This document shows positions 8,258 through 15,741 of a stretch of 64,000 nucleotides of DNA, one piece after another (within the stretch, counting starts at the first letter, position 1; the number at the start of each line of letters is the position of its first letter). Source of the DNA: Bacteroidia bacterium (GTDB lineage Bacteria > Bacteroidota > Bacteroidia > J057); assembly GCA_022760475.1 (NCBI GenBank), contig JALEFZ010000045.1, positions 1-64,000 on the forward strand, written 5' to 3'. The notes beneath the pieces are model-generated. The model saw only the letters and a program-made list of their open reading frames with translations. It did not search any database and was not told the origin of the DNA. The position numbers were made by a program, and so were the translations under genes.

Positions 8258-11200
8258 ATGAAAAAGATCCTGATTTTAATCTTTCTGCTTGCAGCAATAC
8301 AATCAGGCATATGGGCTCAACTTTCACCTTATCAAGCCTATCTGCCTCTTTATCAGGAAGCTGTGGAGCTGTTCGAAATAGAAAAGTATGGGGCCGCGCA
8401 GAAGAGGCTAGATGCATTCCTTGAGTTTGAAGAAGACCTTAGAGCTAAAGAGGAGAACGACCTCCATGCCAATGCACGTTACCTACAAGCAGTATGTGCA
8501 TATAAGCTCGAGAGGGAAGATGCCATTGAACTGCTGGATAAGTTTGTAAGGGAGTTCCCCGAAAACACCAAAGTCTCCCTCGCTCAATACTACCTTGGGA
8601 AATATTATTTTGAACAAAAACTGTATTCCCAAGCTGTACCTCCCTTTCAGGCAGCCGTACAAAGTAGTGCCTTGAATGTTGACATTTTTAATGAGGTGGT
8701 TTACCTACTTGGATATTCCTACTTCAAAGTCGAAAACTATCCTCAGGCCTTGCGCTACTTTGACATGGGGGCTGAAAAAGAGAATAAGTATCAAGAGGAT
8801 GCGCAGTACTACAGAGCGATTTTGTATTACAAGCAGAAAGATTTCAATAAGGCTTATGAGGCCTTCTCCCCCTTAAAGGAATCCAAGAAGTATGGCAGAG
8901 AAACCAGGGTTTATCTAGCGAATACCCTCCTCAAACTGAAAAAACTGGACGAGTTGTATACCCTTGCTGACGAATTGGTAAGAGGACCTAAGATCAGAAA
9001 AGAAGAAGCTCAGATTTATTATGTGGTAGCAAACGCTTCCTTTGAGAAGGAAGATTTCCCGAAAGCCGTTTCCTACTATGGAGAGTACAAAAAGAATAAA
9101 GGCAAACTTGGCAGGATCGACAACTATAGGTATGGTTACGCCTATTACAAAGGTAAAAACTACAAGGATGCCATTCCTCTATTTCAAAAGGTGATCAAGC
9201 AAACTGCCACAGACACCCTTTCACAAGTTTCTTCCTATTACCTTGGGTTCTCTCTCCTTGAAGAAAATAACCAGGATGCGGCCAAACTTGCTTTTGCCAG
9301 TTCTGCCAGAGAAGGCAAAAATACCATTCCAACCATTACTCAAGACGGACTTTACCAGTACGCCAAGGTTTCTTTTGCCACTGAGTCTTATGACGACGCC
9401 TTGAAGGCTTTACAAAAGCTGATCAAAAACTATCCCAACGCGACTTACAAAGAAGAAGTCAAAACCATGATTGGGGAGGTTTACCTATTTACCCGCAACT
9501 ATCCTGCGGCGATTGATTACTTCGAAGGTATCCAAAGAACCTCATCAAGAGCCAAACTATCCTACCAGACAGTCCTTTATTACTATGGACTGGATCTGTT
9601 TGAGAAGAAAAAATTGAAGCAGGCAGCTTTCAACTTCCAGAAAGCCATTGACAATCCTGCCAAAACAGAATTTACCAGAGGTGCACACTATTGGAAAGGA
9701 GAAACCTATTTCCGTGGCAAAGCCTATGCAAAGGCGGAAGCCGCATTTAAAAAATACCTAAACCTTTCTGGAGTTAGCTCAGATGAATACTACGCCAGAG
9801 GTTTTTATGGCTTGGGATGGACTTATTTCAAGCAGAAATCCTATACCTCAGCCTTGAACAACTTCAAGAGTTTTATCGACAAGGCTGGCGATAATGAAAG
9901 CAGAAAACTGATTGTGGATGCCCATACAAGGGTAGGGGATTGCTATTTCCTGAAGAAAAACTACAAATCTGCCAATACTTATTATCAGAAAGTGATTGAC
10001 TTCAGGTATGCCTATGGAGATTATGCCTATTTCCAGAAAGGACAGGCTTACTACAGACTTCGCAGTTACAAAAGTTCTGTGACGAATTTTGGTAAGTTGG
10101 TAAGTAGCTTCAGAAAAAGCCCTTTCAGGGACAACGCCCTTGACAGGATGTCTGATATCTATGCCAACTGGTTGAGTGATTATCAGAATTCTCTAAAGGC
10201 CTCAAGCAGGCTGGTTAAGGACTATCCCAGAAGCCCACTGGCGGCTGTTGCCTATAACAGAATGGGCTATGCGTCCTTCAAGCTCAATGACAAGCCAAAT
10301 GCTGTTAGGTACTACAAAAAGGTCTTGACCGATTATGGGGCAGACAAGGAAAATGCGCAATTGGCGTTGGATAACCTTAAAGGTTTGGTAAGTGCGAATG
10401 AATTCGACAAAATCCTGAAAGATTACAGGAAGTCAAACCCTAACATGAATGAAAATCTTGCCGAGTTGGTTCTCAATACCGGAAAGGAGAGATTTTTCTC
10501 AGGGAATTATTCTTCTGCAGCCAGCCAGTTCTCTACCTACATCAAGGATTATAAAAATGGTCCTGGTTATATGGAGGCCCTTCTGTACCGAGCAAGGTCA
10601 TACAGAGAGTTAAACGAAAGCAAAAAAGCCCTGGCTGATTACAAGACGATTTATGATGCGACTGTAAAAAATAATTTTACCCTTGAGGCTCTTTTGGAAG
10701 CTGCAGAATTAAGTTTTGAGGAGAAAAACTTCAGCGAAAGCCTTAGCCTATATGAGCGTCTTGAACAAAATTCCAGTGCGGTTCCCAACAGGGTTCAGGC
10801 TTTGTTCGGAATTGCGAGCTCTCAGATGAATCTTAAGAAATATAGTCAGGCCATTGCAGCTTTGGATAAAATCATTGACAACAATGAGGCGGCTGTAGAG
10901 TCCAAGACTCAGGCATATGTTGAAAAGGGTAAGGCGCAATACGCAAGCAAGGATTATCAGGCGGCAATGGAAACATTTGCTCTGGTAGAACAAGATTTCA
11001 AGAATGAATATGGTGCTGAGAGCCAGTTGATGATTGCACAAATTTTCCTCGATCAAGGAATCGCTCTTAAGAAATCTGGTCAGGAAGAGTTGGCCAAGGG
11101 TAAATTTAGCCAGGTGATTGATGCTGTTAAGTATTTTGCTAACCAATACACCACTTATAATTACAGGAAGGCTAAGGTCTTTTTGATTGCAGCTGAAGCC

Positions 11201-11344
11201 TATTATCAAATGGGCAAGGTATTCCAGGCGAAGGGAACACTGGGATCCATCATACGTGAAGCAGCATTCCCAGATATCAAAGAGCAGGCCCAAAAGAGGT
11301 TAGAGGAAATTGAAGCGGAAGAGGCCAAAAATGAAAATAACTAA
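8258..11344 (+). CDS. Large exported tetratricopeptide-repeat protein
   Basis: 1028 residues from the ATG at 8258; this start gives a clean signal peptide (MKKILILIFLLAAIQSGIWAQ), whereas the in-frame ATG at 8192 would add 22 residues before it. The mature protein is almost wholly TPR-type helical hairpins, with repeated blocks such as YYLGKYYFEQKLYSQAVPPFQ, YYRAILYYKQKDFNKAYEAF and YAKVSFATESYDDALKAL. This resembles BamD/YbgF-type periplasmic scaffolds but is much longer. The next gene is an outer-membrane barrel on the same strand, and the pair probably forms one envelope complex. There are no catalytic motifs; the partner and role are unknown. Confidence 0.88.
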   Translation: MKKILILIFLLAAIQSGIWAQLSPYQAYLPLYQEAVELFEIEKYGAAQKRLDAFLEFEEDLRAKEENDLHANARYLQAVCAYKLEREDAIELLDKFVREFPENTKVSLAQYYLGKYYFEQKLYSQAVPPFQAAVQSSALNVDIFNEVVYLLGYSYFKVENYPQALRYFDMGAEKENKYQEDAQYYRAILYYKQKDFNKAYEAFSPLKESKKYGRETRVYLANTLLKLKKLDELYTLADELVRGPKIRKEEAQIYYVVANASFEKEDFPKAVSYYGEYKKNKGKLGRIDNYRYGYAYYKGKNYKDAIPLFQKVIKQTATDTLSQVSSYYLGFSLLEENNQDAAKLAFASSAREGKNTIPTITQDGLYQYAKVSFATESYDDALKALQKLIKNYPNATYKEEVKTMIGEVYLFTRNYPAAIDYFEGIQRTSSRAKLSYQTVLYYYGLDLFEKKKLKQAAFNFQKAIDNPAKTEFTRGAHYWKGETYFRGKAYAKAEAAFKKYLNLSGVSSDEYYARGFYGLGWTYFKQKSYTSALNNFKSFIDKAGDNESRKLIVDAHTRVGDCYFLKKNYKSANTYYQKVIDFRYAYGDYAYFQKGQAYYRLRSYKSSVTNFGKLVSSFRKSPFRDNALDRMSDIYANWLSDYQNSLKASSRLVKDYPRSPLAAVAYNRMGYASFKLNDKPNAVRYYKKVLTDYGADKENAQLALDNLKGLVSANEFDKILKDYRKSNPNMNENLAELVLNTGKERFFSGNYSSAASQFSTYIKDYKNGPGYMEALLYRARSYRELNESKKALADYKTIYDATVKNNFTLEALLEAAELSFEEKNFSESLSLYERLEQNSSAVPNRVQALFGIASSQMNLKKYSQAIAALDKIIDNNEAAVESKTQAYVEKGKAQYASKDYQAAMETFALVEQDFKNEYGAESQLMIAQIFLDQGIALKKSGQEELAKGKFSQVIDAVKYFANQYTTYNYRKAKVFLIAAEAYYQMGKVFQAKGTLGSIIREAAFPDIKEQAQKRLEEIEAEEAKNENN

Positions 11345-11411
11345 CATTCAACAACACTCAAACAACTCAATGTCGTTTAACGTGAGCCTTTATCACAAAA
11401 AATCGCCTTCA

Positions 11412-13094
11412 ATGAAATTCTCAATATATATCACAGCATTTGTTCTGTTTCTTGGGCTTGGCTTTTCAAGTTCATTTGCCCAGGGAGACAACAACCCACT
11501 ACAAGGAAAAGATTCACTTGTACTTGAAAATGAAAGGATCGAGGATGTAATCGACAGCAACAAGCCAACGATCAAAATCAAGTACCAGGAGATTAAGCAA
11601 GGAAAGGATCAGCAAGTGGAATTCAATTCCAAACCTTATAAGGTAGAAGTTGACTTCGAACCCATCGAGCCAAAGATTCTGCCTATTGAAACCCGTAGCA
11701 AAGAAGACTTTACCAACAACTACCTACGGGTAGGGGTGGGAAGGTTCCTGACTCCTGCAGTAGATTTATACATCAACAATGGCCAGGATAAGACGGTAGA
11801 CTACGGGTTCTTGTTTAAACACCTTTCTGCCCACAACGATATTGTGCCTTTGCGAAATTTCCGTCAAGATCAGGGGACGCTTACAGCAAAAGGAATCAGG
11901 GATGACAACGAGTTCAAAGCAAAGTTGTACGTCTACAACACAGCTTATTGGAATTACGCCGGGGATGATACGACACTATTCCCAGGAGAAGCTCAGCCGA
12001 GAGAAGACAGCCTGAGAATGTCATTTACCCGTTTTGCACTTGATGGTCAGGTGGCTTCTGTCTACGACAGAGATAGAGGTTATCACTATGATGTGGGGGC
12101 AGGAATCAAGGGCTTGGGGAGTAGAAGAGGTAACAATGAATTTCACGTCAACCTGACTCCTACTGGAGGATTCTACTTTGGGGAGGATGGAGACCTGAAT
12201 CTTGAAAGTGAGGTTACTTACATCCGAGCCAACATCGCAGATGCAGGGCAGAACAGATTTTTCGTACATCTGAATCCGAGTTTTATTTATCAGAAAGATA
12301 AACTCTCCCTTAAGGCAGGTGTCGATTTTGCTTATTTCACGAACAGTGCTGACTCGATGGGCTTCACCAACCTGGGTCCAGACATTGAGGTTGCCTACCA
12401 GATCTTACCCAATAGCTTGACAGCTCTTGTAGGAGTAACTGCCGGTATGGTCAACAACAACCTCTACGACATGTTCTATGAGAACCCTTATTTGGCCAGA
12501 GAAATTCCTATTCAACCTACCCTGGAAAGACTTCATTTTTATGGTGGCATAAAGGGAAACCTAAATCAGGCTGTGGATTATAGTATCCAGGCATTTCATA
12601 AAAGACGTGAAAATCAATTGATTTATAGAAGTGTTGACAGTGTTTATTTTGAGGCGCTTTATGACTCCTTCACCACCATTTCTGGTCTCCATGCAGAACT
12701 GAACCATGACATTTCCAGCCACATAGTAGCTGGAGCTGCCCTGAACATCAATGTCTATACGACTTCCAATCAGGATTCTATGACTCAAAGATTCTTCCAT
12801 GCAGTACCATTCAGGATAGATGCTTTTGCACAGTATAAGACACTGGAGGATAAACTTACCGCGAGGGCGGACATGAACTTTTATGGTCCAACTCCCTTCT
12901 CAGTGGATGAAAATGGAGAAATTCTTTCTCGTAATGCATTCCTGAATTTGGGGGCTAAGGTTGACTTTCGCCCCATTCCTGCGCTTTCAGTTTATGTTGG
13001 AGTAAACAACCTTCTGAATGGTAGATACCAACGCTGGTTCAATTATCCTGAAAGAGGAATCGACTTTATGGGAGGGCTAACGCTCTCATTTTAA
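11412..13094 (+). CDS. Outer-membrane beta-barrel protein paired with the TPR gene
   Basis: 560 residues from the ATG at 11412, chosen because it starts a signal peptide (MKFSIYITAFVLFLGLGFSSSFAQ). In-frame upstream ATGs at 11310 and 11331 overlap the TPR gene and would bury that signal. After a short acidic linker come alternating polar/aromatic strands (YLRVGVGRFLTPAVDLYINN, DYGFLFKHLSAH, FHVNLTPTGGFYFGEDG) to the end FMGGLTLSF, whose terminal Phe is typical of outer-membrane barrels. No TonB plug domain is seen, so the frequent label 'TonB-dependent receptor' for such proteins is not supported here. It is 67 bases after the TPR stop codon and is probably co-transcribed. Confidence 0.8.
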   Translation: MKFSIYITAFVLFLGLGFSSSFAQGDNNPLQGKDSLVLENERIEDVIDSNKPTIKIKYQEIKQGKDQQVEFNSKPYKVEVDFEPIEPKILPIETRSKEDFTNNYLRVGVGRFLTPAVDLYINNGQDKTVDYGFLFKHLSAHNDIVPLRNFRQDQGTLTAKGIRDDNEFKAKLYVYNTAYWNYAGDDTTLFPGEAQPREDSLRMSFTRFALDGQVASVYDRDRGYHYDVGAGIKGLGSRRGNNEFHVNLTPTGGFYFGEDGDLNLESEVTYIRANIADAGQNRFFVHLNPSFIYQKDKLSLKAGVDFAYFTNSADSMGFTNLGPDIEVAYQILPNSLTALVGVTAGMVNNNLYDMFYENPYLAREIPIQPTLERLHFYGGIKGNLNQAVDYSIQAFHKRRENQLIYRSVDSVYFEALYDSFTTISGLHAELNHDISSHIVAGAALNINVYTTSNQDSMTQRFFHAVPFRIDAFAQYKTLEDKLTARADMNFYGPTPFSVDENGEILSRNAFLNLGAKVDFRPIPALSVYVGVNNLLNGRYQRWFNYPERGIDFMGGLTLSF

Positions 13095-13190
13095 GGCTTG
13101 GAATATCTTGAGTTAATAAAATTTTCATACTTTAGCCCCATCTTGATAGAAAAGATAGCCTTAATGTTTTATTAACTTTTGCATAATCCG

Positions 13191-13198
13191 TATATTTG
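13191..13198 (+). promoter_or_regulatory. Candidate -7 element for the HU/SPOR gene
   Basis: TATATTTG matches the Bacteroidota TAnnTTTG consensus exactly. No good TTG was found at -33. Transcription from here would give a leader of about 80 bases containing the hairpin at 13211-13248. Confidence 0.5.
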
Positions 13199-13210
13199 TA
13201 AATGAAATTG

Positions 13211-13248
13211 GATGCAAAATTTCTTTTAAAATGAAAGAATTTTGCATC
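13211..13248 (+). promoter_or_regulatory. Hairpin in the leader of the HU/SPOR gene
   Basis: GATGCAAAATT (13211-13221) is perfectly complementary to AATTTTGCATC (13238-13248). The inner bases can add CTTT/AAAG with one bulged T and a 7-base loop. There is no T-run after it, so it is not a normal terminator; it ends 35 bases before the start codon. Confidence 0.6.
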
Positions 13249-13283
13249 TGCTTCGTTATAGAGGATAAGCATATCTCTGGGTT

Positions 13284-14501
13284 ATGGGAGTCAACATCGA
13301 TATATATTTGCGAAATGCCTTTAAGGAGCTGGATGCCTTTTCTTTACCGGAAATAGGCACCTTTAGAAAGGTCCACCTTTCTGCCAGGATGGATGAAAAC
13401 CTTCAGAAGGTTTTTCCTCCCCGCATTGAGATTGAGTTTTCGCCCCAGGTTGACACCCGTTTGAATTTTTCGAGGTATTTGACCCAGCAAATCCAGATGC
13501 CACAAGATGAGGCAGATCGGATTGTCAGAGACATTTGCTGGGATATTGAACGTATTGTAAATGAAGAAGGTCAATTTCAGTTGCCTGAGATAGGCACCCT
13601 AGTCAAAAGCCAAAATGGAAGATACCATTTTATGGCTGATCAGAAATCTCAGGAAGTTTTCTCTGGAGATCTTTTTGGACTGGAACCTGTGACACTGACC
13701 AATTTACCTGTTGTAACTGAAGAATATGTATCCCTAGAACACGAAGAAACTAGCATGAACCAACCCATTCCTAAAGAACAAACTCCCCCAAAAAACAAAA
13801 GATCAGGATTTCCTACGCTCGCTGTGTTACTGGCATTGCTAATTGCTGGAACAGGAGCTGTCTTTGTATGGCAGAATCAGTCCCTGACTCGTTCAAGCCT
13901 TCAAGACCAACAATTTCTTTCAGTAATTCCTGCTGAGCCCAAGTTGGATAAATTTCTAGCCGATAATAAGGGAAGTAAAGCATTTGACAAGGAACCCAAT
14001 CAACCGGGTACCAATTCAACCTCCAGATTAAGCGGAGAAAACTCAAAGGGCAATTCTGATAAGAAAGAAGCAACATCCACGGAAGGTAAAAAGGCCAAGG
14101 AAAGCACAGAAAAGAAGGTTGACGCAGATAAATTCATCGCACAGGCAGACAAACAAACCACCAGAGATCTTCAGGGTGGAGGATTGGGGCTTCCTAGAGG
14201 AAAAGGAGATGATGGAAATATCAATGATCTTAAGGTCGACAAAACTACCGCAAGGCTAGCTAAACCTGCATCGACTTTTCATCTCATTACAGGTAGTTTT
14301 GGTCAAGCCAAAACTGCAGAAGTCTATAAAAGCAAATTGCTAAAGCAAGGATACAAGCAAGTAGAAATATTGCATGCACCTGATATTAAAAAATACAGGG
14401 TGTCTGTTTTCAGTTCTAACTCGCCGGAGGAAGTGAAGATTTTCCAAGGAACCCTCAAAGAACAAAGAGGAGTAGAGGGCTGGATTCTTGAAGAAAAATA
14501 A
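13284..14501 (+). CDS. Membrane protein with HU-like domain and C-terminal SPOR domain
   Basis: 405 residues. Residues 1-145 hold a tandem HU/CCDC81-like region: IDIYLRNAF, then LPEIGTFRKV at 21-30 and the repeat-like LPEIGTLVKS at 100-109. After a Pro/Lys linker a single membrane helix (177-196) follows, then a long low-complexity charged linker (about 215-320) and a SPOR domain at 330-405 (FHLITGSF ... YRVSVFSSNSPEEVKIFQ). The likely topology is HU-like part in the cytoplasm and SPOR domain in the periplasm binding denuded peptidoglycan, so the protein could link something inside to the septal wall. Whether the HU-like part binds DNA or protein is unknown. The triple-SPOR gene and PBP1A lie just downstream. 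Confidence 0.88.
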   Translation: MGVNIDIYLRNAFKELDAFSLPEIGTFRKVHLSARMDENLQKVFPPRIEIEFSPQVDTRLNFSRYLTQQIQMPQDEADRIVRDICWDIERIVNEEGQFQLPEIGTLVKSQNGRYHFMADQKSQEVFSGDLFGLEPVTLTNLPVVTEEYVSLEHEETSMNQPIPKEQTPPKNKRSGFPTLAVLLALLIAGTGAVFVWQNQSLTRSSLQDQQFLSVIPAEPKLDKFLADNKGSKAFDKEPNQPGTNSTSRLSGENSKGNSDKKEATSTEGKKAKESTEKKVDADKFIAQADKQTTRDLQGGGLGLPRGKGDDGNINDLKVDKTTARLAKPASTFHLITGSFGQAKTAEVYKSKLLKQGYKQVEILHAPDIKKYRVSVFSSNSPEEVKIFQGTLKEQRGVEGWILEEK

Positions 14502-14527
14502 CCTTTTTGCATTGCCATCGCAGAACT

Positions 14528-14555
14528 AGGAAGCCTTTTTGGCTTCCTTTTTTTT
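14528..14555 (+). terminator. Terminator after the HU/SPOR gene
   Basis: AGGAAGCC (14528-14535) pairs with GGCTTCCT (14541-14548) over a T5 loop, followed by a run of T. Confidence 0.9.
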
Positions 14556-14701
14556 AACCAAAATGCTTATAGTTCGTATGTTTGGAGGAATTCCCGGACT
14601 TTTATCCCTCCATTGAAAATATCAGCTCGAAGAAGTTTGGTATCTATGTAAATTATTATGGAACTAAGTCCTTTTGACGGGAAAATAAACCTGAGCAAGG
14701 A

Positions 14702-14731
14702 TTGTTTGAGTTTTGAAAATTCATATCTTTG
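14702..14731 (+). promoter_or_regulatory. Bacteroidota-type promoter for the triple-SPOR gene
   Basis: TTG at 14702-14704, 19 bases, then TATCTTTG at 14724-14731: both elements of the Bacteroidota promoter (TTG-N19/20-TAnnTTTG) are present with proper spacing. It lies after the preceding terminator, so the gene appears independently transcribed with a leader of about 70 bases. Confidence 0.6.
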
Positions 14732-14809
14732 ATAATCAGCCAAATATTAACTCTATTTATGCACCTATTTAGAAAGCCCAAAGCAATTGCAGTTAGCAAG
14801 AGTCGCCAA

Positions 14810-15688
14810 ATGCCAGAAACCAAAAAGTATATTACCTTCTTTTTCCTATGGCTGTTATTGTCATTAGCCACCTTGTCGATGGCTCAAAATACTTCTTATC
14901 ACCTAATTGCCGGTAGTTTTAAAACACTAAAACCAGCCAACGAATTAGTAGATGTATTGAGTATGAAAGGATTTTCTCCTCAGATCATTTTCCCATCAGA
15001 AAAATCTTCCTATTACAGGGTATCAATTTTTAATTCTGTAGACCGCAATACTGTTAAAAGTTATAAGTCTCAGGTATCAGGAGGGGCAAAATACTGGACA
15101 CTGGCCGTAGATGGGACGCAATCGCGCTCTTCAGTATCTGGCAATCCATCCTTTGAAAATGACCGCAGCATTTTTAGTAATAATTACCATGTGGTGATCG
15201 GTAGTTTTCCAAGCCGTGATGCAGCTTTAAGGTCTCAAGGTGCCAGACAAAACCAGGGTTTTAATGCTTATATCCTTGAGCCTGCCGATGGAAACAGTAC
15301 CTACAGACTGGCTGTATATAGATCTTCCAATAGAAAAGAAGTCGAAACCTATCAAAGACAATTGGTAAGATCTGGAAAGGTTCCCAATGCATGGATTCAT
15401 GAAAGCGGTGCTTCTACAAGTGTCAGCACAGGAACTGGCAGCAGAGTTGTGGGCGGTATGTATCACTTGATCGGAGGGAGCTACAACAAATTTGACGAGG
15501 CGGATGCCTACAAGCAGGAAATGATTGGAAAGGGTTTCAAGGCAATTATCATTTTTCCTAAACCTGGGGTGAGTACCACTTACCGTGTTTCTGTGGCTCG
15601 ATCTGCCGTGAAAAATGATGTGAAATCTGCACAAGCAAAATATAAATCAATGACTAAGAAGGGTTCATGGATTTATTTTGAAAAATAA
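14810..15688 (+). CDS. Exported protein with three SPOR domains
   Basis: 292 residues from the ATG at 14810, which opens a signal peptide (MPETKKYITFFFLWLLLSLA...SMAQ). An upstream in-frame ATG at 14759 would add 17 residues. The mature part is three SPOR-like units in a row: YHLIAGSFKTLKPANELVDVL ... YYRVSIF, YHVVIGSFPSRDAALRSQGA ... YRLAVYRS, and YHLIGGSYNKFDEADAYKQEM ... YRVSVARS, joined by Ser/Thr-rich linkers. SPOR domains bind peptidoglycan glycans lacking stem peptides, found at division sites after amidase action. Three in tandem suggest high-avidity binding or bridging of strands. It lies between the HU/SPOR gene and convergent PBP1A. Confidence 0.88.
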   Translation: MPETKKYITFFFLWLLLSLATLSMAQNTSYHLIAGSFKTLKPANELVDVLSMKGFSPQIIFPSEKSSYYRVSIFNSVDRNTVKSYKSQVSGGAKYWTLAVDGTQSRSSVSGNPSFENDRSIFSNNYHVVIGSFPSRDAALRSQGARQNQGFNAYILEPADGNSTYRLAVYRSSNRKEVETYQRQLVRSGKVPNAWIHESGASTSVSTGTGSRVVGGMYHLIGGSYNKFDEADAYKQEMIGKGFKAIIIFPKPGVSTTYRVSVARSAVKNDVKSAQAKYKSMTKKGSWIYFEK

Positions 15689-15708
15689 GACAACAAGTCT
15701 CGATACTT

Positions 15709-15741
15709 AATTGCCCTTGGTCTTCCTGGGGCAATTTTTAA
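15709..15741. terminator. Terminator between the triple-SPOR gene and PBP1A
   Basis: AATTGCCC (15709-15716) pairs with GGGCAATT (15729-15736), followed by TTTAA. It separates convergent genes and may act on both, although the loop of 12 bases is long. Confidence 0.7.

Noticed and set aside
10748-11293. 181-codon antisense frame within the TPR gene
   Set aside because: A shadow of a strongly biased coding region; the TPR repeats on the plus strand are unambiguous.
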